A stretch of 64,000 nucleotides of DNA from Bryobacteraceae bacterium (GTDB lineage: Bacteria; Acidobacteriota; Terriglobia; Bryobacterales; Bryobacteraceae), in NCBI GenBank assembly GCA_026002875.1, contig BPGE01000001.1, positions 1,116,001 through 1,180,000 on the forward strand, given 5' to 3'. Under the pieces are notes generated by a model. The model was not told the origin of the DNA. It did not search any database and saw only the letters and a list, made by a program, of their open reading frames with translations. Shown here in pieces: positions 26,570 to 33,623 of this stretch (its first letter is position 1; every line of letters begins with the position of its first letter). The translations under genes were made by a program, and so were the position numbers.

Positions 26570-27116
26570 TGGAAGAACGATCCGCCTGGTGGAAGGCGAC
26601 ATCACGCGGATCGCCGCCGATGCCATCGCCAATGCCGCCAACTCTGCGCTGGCGGGCGGCGGGGGCGTCGACGGCGCCATCCACCGCGCGGGCGGGCCCG
26701 AGATCATGCGGGAGCTGGATGAAATCCGGCCTCAGGTGGGGCGCGTGCCGGCGGGGCAGGCGGTTGCGACCGGGGCAGGCAGGCTGCCGGCAAAGTACGT
26801 GTTTCACGCTGTGGGTCCGGTGTACCGGGACGGAAGACACGGCGAGCCCGAGGCTCTGGCATCCTGCTACCGCGTCTGCCTGGAGATGGCGGAAGAGCGC
26901 GGCTGCAGGACGATCAGTTTCCCGGCGATCAGCACAGGCGTCTATGGCTATCCGGCGGAAGAGGCGGCGCGCGTAGCCATCGGCGAAGTCAGGAAGTTCC
27001 TGGAAACGCGCGCGGAAAACGTGAATGAGGTGATCTTCGTGCAGTTCGGGGAGGCGGCGTACGGCGTGTACGAACGGCTACTGGGGCAGTCCGGTCTGGA
27101 GGAACTGCAGGACTGA
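26544..27116 (+). CDS. Macrodomain protein, ADP-ribose/O-acetyl-ADP-ribose hydrolase type (MacroD/YmdB-like)
   Basis: This 190-residue protein is one macrodomain. Its motifs are VEGDITRIAADAIANAANS, the loop GGGGVDGAIHRAGG, and the phosphate-binding loop FPAISTGVYGYPAEEAA. Macrodomains of this class remove ADP-ribose from proteins or nucleic acids, or deacetylate O-acetyl-ADP-ribose. No signal peptide is present, so it acts in the cytoplasm. The 26-bp overlap with the membrane-protein gene ties it to the macroglobulin operon, an unexpected association. Its last 39 bp overlap the convergent SpoIID-like gene. Confidence 0.9.
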   Translation: MQKRYRLGNGRTIRLVEGDITRIAADAIANAANSALAGGGGVDGAIHRAGGPEIMRELDEIRPQVGRVPAGQAVATGAGRLPAKYVFHAVGPVYRDGRHGEPEALASCYRVCLEMAEERGCRTISFPAISTGVYGYPAEEAARVAIGEVRKFLETRAENVNEVIFVQFGEAAYGVYERLLGQSGLEELQD

Positions 27117-28403
27117 GACGAGCCCGTGACGGCGGACGAGCGCCTCCACGCGGGCGCGCTCGGAAGCGCGCGTGGTTCCCCCGGCCAGATATTCGGCGAG
27201 GCCTTCTTCGAACCACTCGGGCAGCGGCGCACGGCGATTCGCCCCGATCAGCACGTGCATCATTTCGTGCAGCAGGACCTGAGCGAGCCTGCCCTGCGAC
27301 TGAAGGCGGACCGGCTGATTCAGATGGATCGTGCAGCCGCGGGTGACGGCGGCGTAGTCGCCGCGCGCGCCGGTCGTGTCGCGGAACAGATCGACCGTTG
27401 GATATTCACGGATGCGCAGACGGCACGAAGCGTTGAGAGAGGAGCGGCGGCGGGCTTCACGCCAGGCTGTTTCTGCCGCGGGCGGAGACAGAACGGGTGG
27501 GCCGCCCGCCGTCCAGAGTTCAACAGATTCTCCCTTGTGGCGCCGCCAGGAAAGCCCCTGCGGCGTGAGTCCGGGCACGGCGCCAGGGAAATAGAAGGCA
27601 AGAATTTCCCTGAAATCAGCTCCGGTTTTGGCCAGTTCGATGGCCCCTTTCTGACACAAACCGGCCCCATGCCCGGCCCCCCGGCCCCGGAACACGGCGG
27701 CCGCCGGGAGGGATTCGACTTCATACAAGCGGCTCCGCAGCAGGTCCCAGCCGAGCATGCGGCCGGCCGCGAGGTGAAAGGACTCCGCGTCCACCGGTCC
27801 CCGGTTCGAGCGCAGCGACAGCACGCGCCCGGAGGCGCTGCGGCGCTCCACGGCGAGAAACCGCACGCCGGAAAGACCGAGCGCTTCCCCGATTTCGGAC
27901 CAGGCAATCCGGGCAGTCCACGAAGGCGAGGGGGAGCGGCGGCACCAGGGATCCTCTTTTGCGGGCAGGTAGGGCCGGGCGAGGCCGGGCCAGATTTCGC
28001 CGGCGGATGCCGTGCTGCCTCCGCAATCCGCGGAGTGAAAAACGAGCGCCGGCGAGCCCCTGTGCCAGAGAATGACGCCTTGCGTTTCCTCCACCGCAAG
28101 TTCGATCAGGCTGGATTTTCCCGAAAAGTCAAGCCGCTGGCAGTGCGTTGTCGTGCAGAAATCAAAGCCATCTTTCCGGTGGCGGCCCGGATTGACGCGG
28201 ATGTAAGTCCGGGCGGCTACGGCCATGGCCTTGAGCGCCTCCACTTGAGAGACGCCGCCCATTTCGCCGGCCACGGCGGCCGCAACTGCGGATTCCACCG
28301 GCAGCCGGGAGATGCCGTCGGGAGTCCGCACGGCAACGGTCTGCGGGGCGGCGGGCAAAGCCAGCGCCAGCAGGACTACAGATGGCCGGAGCGCTTTGCC
28401 CAT
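27078..28403 (-). CDS. SpoIID/LytB-like protein with C-terminal HExxH domain (YfaQ-like)
   Basis: This 441-residue exported protein has a signal peptide MGKALRPSVVLLALALPAAP. The SpoIID domain (about 30-260) has the candidate catalytic Glu47 in VAGEMGGVSQVEALKAMAVA, FDFCTTTHCQ and VFHSADCGGSTASAG. SpoIID-type enzymes are lytic transglycosylases that cut peptidoglycan stripped of stem peptides. The C-terminus carries HEMMH (379-383) and EWFEEGLAEY (396-405), a gluzincin-like site. The ATG at 28403 follows the signal logic; a longer frame is antisense-like sequence. It overlaps the transpeptidase gene by 28 bp. YfaQ (DUF2300), encoded near YfaS in E. coli, is the closest context I recall. Confidence 0.8.
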   Translation of the reverse strand: MGKALRPSVVLLALALPAAPQTVAVRTPDGISRLPVESAVAAAVAGEMGGVSQVEALKAMAVAARTYIRVNPGRHRKDGFDFCTTTHCQRLDFSGKSSLIELAVEETQGVILWHRGSPALVFHSADCGGSTASAGEIWPGLARPYLPAKEDPWCRRSPSPSWTARIAWSEIGEALGLSGVRFLAVERRSASGRVLSLRSNRGPVDAESFHLAAGRMLGWDLLRSRLYEVESLPAAAVFRGRGAGHGAGLCQKGAIELAKTGADFREILAFYFPGAVPGLTPQGLSWRRHKGESVELWTAGGPPVLSPPAAETAWREARRRSSLNASCRLRIREYPTVDLFRDTTGARGDYAAVTRGCTIHLNQPVRLQSQGRLAQVLLHEMMHVLIGANRRAPLPEWFEEGLAEYLAGGTTRASERARVEALVRRHGLVSVLQFLQTGLPQ

Positions 28404-29116
28404 AAGAAAAGTTCCGCGGCGATCGGCGCCGCGCCGCTGGGGCCGCGGGCCGCGGGCTGAAAGACGACGGCGACGACGGCCGGCCTTGAGGCGGGCGCGT
28501 ATCCGGCGAACCACGCACCGTCGCGGCTGGTGCCCGTCTTGCCGGCGACTTCGGTCCCTTCGATGGCTGCGGCCCTCGCCGTTCCTTCCGTCACGGCGCG
28601 GCGGAGGCCGGTACGGACCGTGGCATCCCCCTGCAAAACCAGCAGACGGTATGTGCGCGCGAGGTTCTCCGGCGTGATGGCGACGCGCTCGAGGCCCAGC
28701 GCCTGCAGTTGCAGCTCCTCCGGCGTGCGCGCCTCCATAGCCTCCGCCCCGCACTGAAGAAGGCGCCGGAAGACCGGACGCGCGCCCGCGGCCAGCGCGG
28801 ATGCGGCAAACCAGTGATTGCAGCTCACTGCCAGCGCGGTTTCGGCGTCCAGCGGGGCGTCGAGCGGAACGTGCACGCAATCCAGGTTGCGGCCATCCAG
28901 CCGGAAGCGGCCGGTGCAGGGGCGGCGCTGCCAGGGGCGGAGGGCCTCCAGCAGCCAGGGCTTGATGGAAGAGCCGGGGGCGGCCGCGGTGCTCCGGGCC
29001 GTCGAGGGATTCTCCACGCGCAACATCCTGCCGTCGGAGACACGCAAAACGATGGCCGCGCCGGAAGGCGCAAAACTTGCGGACAAACCGGCGAAAATAG
29101 CGCGCCTGGAAATCAT
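28376..29116 (-). CDS. Minimal penicillin-binding transpeptidase domain protein, exported
   Basis: This 246-residue protein contains all three penicillin-binding motifs in order: SSIK (49-52), SCN (98-100) and KTGT (193-196). It is therefore a serine acyl-enzyme of the D,D-transpeptidase/carboxypeptidase class. It lacks the dimerisation and glycosyltransferase domains of normal class A or B PBPs, being barely longer than the catalytic core. The N-terminus MISRRAIFAGLSASFAPSG resembles a twin-arginine signal. Its ATG overlaps the thioesterase stop by 4 bp, and its 3' end overlaps the SpoIID-like gene. Together with SpoIID it could cross-link or trim peptidoglycan; a beta-lactam sensor is another reading. 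Confidence 0.85.
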   Translation of the reverse strand: MISRRAIFAGLSASFAPSGAAIVLRVSDGRMLRVENPSTARSTAAAPGSSIKPWLLEALRPWQRRPCTGRFRLDGRNLDCVHVPLDAPLDAETALAVSCNHWFAASALAAGARPVFRRLLQCGAEAMEARTPEELQLQALGLERVAITPENLARTYRLLVLQGDATVRTGLRRAVTEGTARAAAIEGTEVAGKTGTSRDGAWFAGYAPASRPAVVAVVFQPAARGPSGAAPIAAELFLWAKRSGHL

Positions 29117-29538
29117 GAAAGTCCGAAAATGGGCCGGTATTCTTCCGGAATCTTCACCGGTTTCCCGCTGTTGACAAACAGGTGCCGGGTCTGGCCGGTC
29201 GCCAGCAGCGCGCCGTCGGCGGCGCGGCGGATTTCGTAGGCGAACGTGACCATCCGGGGGTGGGCGCTCTCGAGCCGCGCCGAGGCGAGGATTTCGTCAT
29301 CGTAGCGCGCGGGCTGGAGGTAACGGCAGCAGGCTTCAGCCACCACCAGATGCAGTCCGCTGCGCTGCTCCATCTCGCGGTAGCTGATGCCGCGGAGCCG
29401 GCACAGTTCGGTGCGCGCCATTTCCATCCAGACGAGGTAGTTGGCGTGATAGACGACGCCCATCTGATCCGTCTCCGCGTAACGGACGCGGAAGCGGACC
29501 TCGGAGCGTTCCACGGGCGGACTGGTCATGCTTTTCAT
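29113..29538 (-). CDS. Acyl-CoA thioesterase, YbgC/4-hydroxybenzoyl-CoA type
   Basis: This 141-residue hotdog-fold protein has the catalytic region RYAETDQMGVVYHANYLVW (Asp and His), MEMARTELCR and HPRMVTFAYEI. YbgC-type enzymes hydrolyse short-chain acyl-CoA and in proteobacteria are linked to the Tol-Pal envelope system. It is the first gene of a three-gene minus-strand operon with the transpeptidase and SpoIID-like protein, joined by a 4-bp overlap. It may simply be a housekeeping enzyme, but an envelope-linked operon echoes the Tol-Pal association. The start ATG at 29538 could alternatively be the Met four codons in (MTSPPV). Confidence 0.88.
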   Translation of the reverse strand: MKSMTSPPVERSEVRFRVRYAETDQMGVVYHANYLVWMEMARTELCRLRGISYREMEQRSGLHLVVAEACCRYLQPARYDDEILASARLESAHPRMVTFAYEIRRAADGALLATGQTRHLFVNSGKPVKIPEEYRPIFGLS

Positions 29539-29573
29539 GGTACGCGGAGAGGGGATGCTAGGATGGCCGTAGA

Positions 29574-30290
29574 GTGACGATCCGCGTGCTGTTTTTCGGG
29601 ATGCTGAAGGACGCTGCCGGAACGGCGGAAGACCGTCTGGAGTTGCCTGATGGCGCTTCGGTCGAGGCGGCGCTGGATGCGGCGTGCGCGCGGTGGACGG
29701 AGCTCTCGCGCCACCGCCGCTCGACCGTCGTGGCTGTCAACCAGAAATATGCCCTGAAAACGGACGTCCTGAAAGAGGGGGACGAGGTGGCGTTTCTCCC
29801 GCCTGTCAGCGGCGGCGGGGGACCGTGGCTGGAGGCGGAGGAAGATTCCGAGGGCCATTTCTTTGCGCTGACGCCCGAGCGCATCGACACAGAATGGTTG
29901 AAACGGCGCACGGCGCAGCCGCAGGACGGCGCGTTGGTGGTGTTCGAAGGAATCGTCCGGAACAACAGCGGCGGGCGGCGGACGCAGTTTCTGGAATACG
30001 AGTGTTACCAGCCGATGGCCATCCGGGTGATGGCTGAGCTGGGGCGCGGCGTCGCGGCGCGGCACGGCGTGTCCAGAATCAGCATTGTTCACCGGCTGGG
30101 CAGGCTGGACATCGGGCAAGCGAGCGTCGTGATTGTGGTGGCGTCCCCGCACCGGCAGGCGGCGTTCGACGCCGCTCTGGAGGCGATCAACCGGCTGAAA
30201 AAGGAAGTGCCCATCTGGAAAAAAGAGCACTTCGAGGACGGGGCTGTGTGGGTGGAGGGCGAATGGGACTCGTCGATCGCCGGCAGGTGA
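29574..30290 (+). CDS. moaX: Fused molybdopterin synthase, MoaD-MoaE
   Basis: This 238-residue protein joins both subunits of molybdopterin synthase, which adds two sulfurs to cyclic pyranopterin monophosphate in molybdenum cofactor synthesis. Residues 1-81 are MoaD, ending in EVAFLPPVSGG, where the terminal diglycine must carry the thiocarboxylate. Residues about 95-238 are MoaE, with FALTPERID, VFEGIVRNN, and the active-site lysines in NRLKKEVPIWKKEHF. Between them lie extra glycines and an acidic linker (GGPWLEAEEDSEG). A free MoaD tail is needed for sulfur transfer, so cleavage after Gly81 or a few residues later is expected, as described for mycobacterial MoaX. The start is GTG, divergent from the thioesterase. 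Confidence 0.92.
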   Translation: MTIRVLFFGMLKDAAGTAEDRLELPDGASVEAALDAACARWTELSRHRRSTVVAVNQKYALKTDVLKEGDEVAFLPPVSGGGGPWLEAEEDSEGHFFALTPERIDTEWLKRRTAQPQDGALVVFEGIVRNNSGGRRTQFLEYECYQPMAIRVMAELGRGVAARHGVSRISIVHRLGRLDIGQASVVIVVASPHRQAAFDAALEAINRLKKEVPIWKKEHFEDGAVWVEGEWDSSIAGR

Positions 30291-31159
30291 TGGCTGCGCT
30301 GGCTGGAGCGGCGCAGGAGCCGGTGTTCCGCGTCGATGTCCGGCTGGTGCGGATTCTGGCGACCGTGCGCGACGCGCAGGGGGCGCTGGCGGGCAACCTC
30401 GGGCGCGAAGATTTCCTTGTGACGGATAACGACGTCGAGCAGGAGATCGCGGTCTTCGAGAGGCAATCGGCGCAGCCGCTGTCGGTGGCGGTCCTGATCG
30501 ACAGAAGCCGTTCGACGCAACGGCAGCGCGCTTACGAGCTGACGGCTCTGAGGCGGTTCTTTCAGGCGGTGGTGCGGGAGGGCAATGCGGACGATGCCGC
30601 GGCGCTCTACTCGTTCAACTACGAGGTTGTCCTGCAGGCGGACTTCACTCGGCGCCTGGACCGGCTGGAGACGGCGCTGCGGAGGCTGCGCAGCGAAGGC
30701 GCCACGGCGATGTACGACGCGATCTATCTTGCGGCGCGGGATCTGGATCGGAGAGGCGGGCGGCGGGTCGCCGTGGTCGTGAGCGACGGCGCGGACACCA
30801 TCAGCCGGACGACGTTCCACGAGGCGCTGGAGGCGCTGCACGCCGCCGATGCGGTGATGTATGCGCTGCTGCTGGTTCCCGTGAAAGGCGAAGCCGGGCG
30901 CAACCTGCGCGGCGAAAACGCACTGATCCAGTTCTGTTCCGGGACGGGCGGAAAGATGTTTTATCCGTCCGCCCCAAAGGCTCTGGACGAGGCGTTTGCG
31001 GAGATCCTGCGCGACCTGCGGACGCAGTATCTGATCGGCTATTACCCGAAAAACGTGCCGCCCTCGAAAGAGAGATTTCATCGAGTGCGCGTCGCGGTGA
31101 AGCGCCCCGGCTACACGGTCTCAGCCCGGACCGGCTATTTCGCCGATGCGTTACCATGA
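30263..31159 (+). CDS. VWFA domain protein of acidobacterial type (TIGR03436)
   Basis: This 298-residue protein carries a von Willebrand A domain of the acidobacterial family. It has an N-terminal strand region (VRILATVRDAQGALAGNLGREDF), then SVAVLIDRSRSTQR, a MIDAS-like site with DxSxS altered to DRSRS. GATAMYDAIYLAARDL, VVVSDGADTIS and a C-terminal YLIGYYPKN block follow. Most relatives are exported; here the start MGLVDRRQVMAALAGAA gives only a short Tat-like signal. The ATG at 30263 has GGAGGG upstream and lies inside the end of the MoaD-MoaE gene. Its stop overlaps the next small gene by 4 bp. Function in any acidobacterium is unknown. Confidence 0.88.
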   Translation: MGLVDRRQVMAALAGAAQEPVFRVDVRLVRILATVRDAQGALAGNLGREDFLVTDNDVEQEIAVFERQSAQPLSVAVLIDRSRSTQRQRAYELTALRRFFQAVVREGNADDAAALYSFNYEVVLQADFTRRLDRLETALRRLRSEGATAMYDAIYLAARDLDRRGGRRVAVVVSDGADTISRTTFHEALEALHAADAVMYALLLVPVKGEAGRNLRGENALIQFCSGTGGKMFYPSAPKALDEAFAEILRDLRTQYLIGYYPKNVPPSKERFHRVRVAVKRPGYTVSARTGYFADALP

Positions 31160-31410
31160 AGGGCAGCGGGGAGGCACGCGGAGTGGCCAAATCCAAAGCG
31201 CCGGCGCAGACTTTTGAAGAAGCCCGTTACCTCCGGAAACTGGCAAGCGCAAAATCGAGAGTGCGCGTCAAGCTGAAGTCCGGCGAAGAGGTGGAGGGAT
31301 TCATTGAATACTGGGACCAGGCGTTCGTGCGCCTGACCCGTGAGCCGGATGCGCCGAACCTGTTCATCTTCAAGCATGACATTTCTTACATCGCCGAACT
31401 GGAAGAATAA
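31156..31410 (+). CDS. Hfq-like Sm-fold RNA-binding protein (divergent)
   Basis: This protein of up to 84 residues has the order of elements of Hfq: an N-terminal helix (FEEARYLRKLASAKSRVRV), an Sm1-like stretch (KLKSGEEVEGFIEYWDQAFVR), and an Sm2-like end (FIFKHDISYIAEL). The last corresponds to the Hfq KHAISTV block. Hfq forms hexamers that pair small RNAs with mRNAs. The classical rim and distal-face residues are not all recognisable, so RNA preference may differ. ATG at 31156 overlaps the VWFA stop by 4 bp. A GTG at 31183, 8 nt after GGGGAGG, gives a 75-residue protein and may be the true start. The similarity is by eye only. Confidence 0.7.
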   Translation: MKGSGEARGVAKSKAPAQTFEEARYLRKLASAKSRVRVKLKSGEEVEGFIEYWDQAFVRLTREPDAPNLFIFKHDISYIAELEE

Positions 31411-31434
31411 GGTTCCGGCGGCGCTGGACACCCC

Positions 31435-32244
31435 ATGACGAGCTATCTGGAAACAGCCGTGGAAATCGCGCGTGAAGCGGGCGCGCTGCTGGCGCACTAC
31501 TTCGAGCGCGGCATCTCTTACGACCTGAAAGGCGAATTCGACCTGGTCACGGAAGCCGACCATGCCAGCGAAAGGCTGGTGGTGGAGCGACTCCATTCAT
31601 ACTTCCCGTCGCATTCCGTGCTCGGTGAAGAAGGCGGCATGCGGGACAAGACGGGCGAGTATTGCTGGTATGTCGACCCGCTGGACGGCACGACGAATTT
31701 CGCCCACGGCTATCCTGCCTTCAACGTGACGCTGGCGCTGGAGCGGCGGGGCGAGATGGTGGCGGGCGTCGTCTACGACCCGTTGCACCAGGAGATGTTC
31801 ACGGCGGAGCTGGGCGGCGGCGCGTTTCTCAATGGGCGCAAGATCCGGGTCAGCGGTACGGAGAAGCTCGAAGAGGCGCTTCTGGCGACCGGGTTCCCGT
31901 CGCGCAAGCGGCACGAAAACGTGAACGTGCATTTCTTCCATCAGGTGGCGATGTCCTCGCACGGCGTCAGGCGGAGCGGTTCGGCGGCGCTGGATCTCGC
32001 CTACGTCGCCTGCGGGAGGCTGGACGGGTTCTGGGAATTCGGACTGAATCCGTGGGACATGGCGGCGGGGCTGCTTCTGGTGCGCGAGGCGGGCGGGCGG
32101 ACATCCACCATGAAAGGCGAGCCGGCTGACATCCGCGGAGCTCACGTGACGGCCACCAACGGGCGCATCCACGGCGCGCTGCTCGAGCTTTTCGCGGACG
32201 TTTTCGCCGGACGCTACCGCTTTCCCCTGCCTGGCATCCATTGA
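31435..32244 (+). CDS. Inositol monophosphatase family protein (SuhB-like)
   Basis: This 269-residue magnesium-dependent phosphatase has the three metal motifs LGEEGG, WYVDPLDGTTNFAHGYP and NPWDMAAGLLLVREAGG. Such enzymes remove phosphate from myo-inositol-1-phosphate or related sugar phosphates; SuhB of E. coli also acts in rRNA transcription antitermination. VTEADHASERLV, with the first acidic ligand region, is intact. The gene starts 24 bp after the Hfq-like gene on the same strand, so an RNA-linked role like that of SuhB is possible but unproven. No signal peptide is present. Confidence 0.92.
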   Translation: MTSYLETAVEIAREAGALLAHYFERGISYDLKGEFDLVTEADHASERLVVERLHSYFPSHSVLGEEGGMRDKTGEYCWYVDPLDGTTNFAHGYPAFNVTLALERRGEMVAGVVYDPLHQEMFTAELGGGAFLNGRKIRVSGTEKLEEALLATGFPSRKRHENVNVHFFHQVAMSSHGVRRSGSAALDLAYVACGRLDGFWEFGLNPWDMAAGLLLVREAGGRTSTMKGEPADIRGAHVTATNGRIHGALLELFADVFAGRYRFPLPGIH

Positions 32245-32270
32245 TCGAAAGAACGGCGATTTGTGCTGAG

Positions 32271-32299
32271 CAACTGCGGGATGTTACCCTAAGCAGTTG
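32271..32299 (+). promoter_or_regulatory. Hairpin directly before the nucleoside-salvage operon
   Basis: CAACTGC (32271-32277) pairs with GCAGTTG (32293-32299), and GGG with CCC extends the stem inside (32278-32280 with 32287-32289). It ends 3 nt before the ATG of the phosphorylase. It would cover the ribosome-binding region and could control translation or bind a regulator. Confidence 0.45.
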
Positions 32300-32302
32300 A
32301 AA

Positions 32303-33607
32303 ATGCGAACCGTCGACCTGATTCAGCGCAAGCGCAACGGCGAAGAACTGTCGCCCGAAGAGATCCGCTGGCTGGTAGAAGCCTACACGCGCGGCGAGAT
32401 CCCCGACTACCAGATGTCGGCCTTTCTGATGGCCGTCTACTTCCAGAACATGACGGACCACGAAGTGGGCGCCATGGTGGAAGCGATGATCGACTCCGGC
32501 GAGCGCGTGGATCTGTCATCGATTCCCGGGCCGAAAATCGACAAGCACTCGACAGGCGGCGTGGGCGACAAGACGAGCCTGATCGCCGGTCCGCTGGCGG
32601 CCGCGGCCGGCGTCAAAGTGCCGATGGTGAGCGGCCGCGCGCTGGGTCATACGGGCGGCACTCTGGACAAGCTGGAGTCGATTCCCGGGCTGCGCACGAA
32701 TCTCTCGGTCGACGAATTCCGCGATGTGCTGAACCGCGTCGGATTCGCCGTGATGGGACAGAGCGAGTCGGTGACGCCGGCTGACGGCAAGCTCTACGCC
32801 CTGCGCGACGCCACGGCGACGGTGGAATCGACCGCGCTGATCGCCGCCTCCATCATGAGCAAGAAGCTGGCGATGGGGCTGGACGGGCTCGTGCTCGACG
32901 TCAAGGTGGGATCCGGCGCCTTCATGAAGCGGCAGGTCGATGCGCGCCGGCTGGCGCAGATGATGGTGACCATCGCGCGGCGCAATGACCTGCGCGCGCA
33001 GGCTCTGATCACGGATATGAACCAGCCGCTGGGCCGCGCCATCGGCAATGCGCTTGAGATCATGGAGGTCTCGCAGACGCTGCTGAATTCGGGTCCGGAG
33101 GATCTGACCCGGCTCTCGCTGGAGCTGGCGGCGCGGATGATTTTCCTCGGCAAGATCACCGAGACGCTGGACGATGCGCGCCTGATGGCGCAGAACCTCC
33201 TGCTCGAGCAGGCGGGCTACCGCAAGCTGAAAGAGATGATCGCCGCGCAGGGCGGCGACCCGCAGGTCCTGGACCGGTTCGAGCTTCTGCCCAACGCTCC
33301 GATGGCTTACGAAATCGCTTCGCCGCGCTCCGGCTACGTGGCGGCGATCGACGCCGAGGAGATCGGACGCGCCTCCGCGATGCTGGGCGCGGGACGCGAC
33401 ACGAAGGAAGACTCCGTGGATCCCGCCGTGGGCGTGTTCCTCGAGGTAAAAGTGGGCGCGCGCGTCGACGAAGGCGACGTGCTGTGCCGGATCCACTACT
33501 CGGATGCCGAGCGGCTGCAGGAAGCCGTGGACCGCATCGAGGATGCCTTCCGGATCTCCACTTCGGAGCCCGAACAGCGGGAGCTGATCCTGGAAGTCGT
33601 CGGCTGA
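32303..33607 (+). CDS. deoA: Pyrimidine-nucleoside/thymidine phosphorylase
   Basis: This 434-residue enzyme splits thymidine or uridine with phosphate into base and (deoxy)ribose-1-phosphate. The signature KIDKHSTGGVGDKTSL is at 78-93, followed by GRALGHTGGTLDKLESIPG and the C-terminal domain starting near SPRSGYVAAIDA. The bacterial length and the absence of an extra N-terminal domain fit the Pdp/DeoA group; whether it prefers thymidine only (DeoA) or both pyrimidines (Pdp) cannot be decided by eye. The ATG at 32303 is preferred over an upstream in-frame TTG at 32297. It opens a compact operon with a transporter, purine phosphorylase and cytidine deaminase. Confidence 0.93.
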   Translation: MRTVDLIQRKRNGEELSPEEIRWLVEAYTRGEIPDYQMSAFLMAVYFQNMTDHEVGAMVEAMIDSGERVDLSSIPGPKIDKHSTGGVGDKTSLIAGPLAAAAGVKVPMVSGRALGHTGGTLDKLESIPGLRTNLSVDEFRDVLNRVGFAVMGQSESVTPADGKLYALRDATATVESTALIAASIMSKKLAMGLDGLVLDVKVGSGAFMKRQVDARRLAQMMVTIARRNDLRAQALITDMNQPLGRAIGNALEIMEVSQTLLNSGPEDLTRLSLELAARMIFLGKITETLDDARLMAQNLLLEQAGYRKLKEMIAAQGGDPQVLDRFELLPNAPMAYEIASPRSGYVAAIDAEEIGRASAMLGAGRDTKEDSVDPAVGVFLEVKVGARVDEGDVLCRIHYSDAERLQEAVDRIEDAFRISTSEPEQRELILEVVG

Positions 33608-33623
33608 CGGCGCGAGGCAATTC

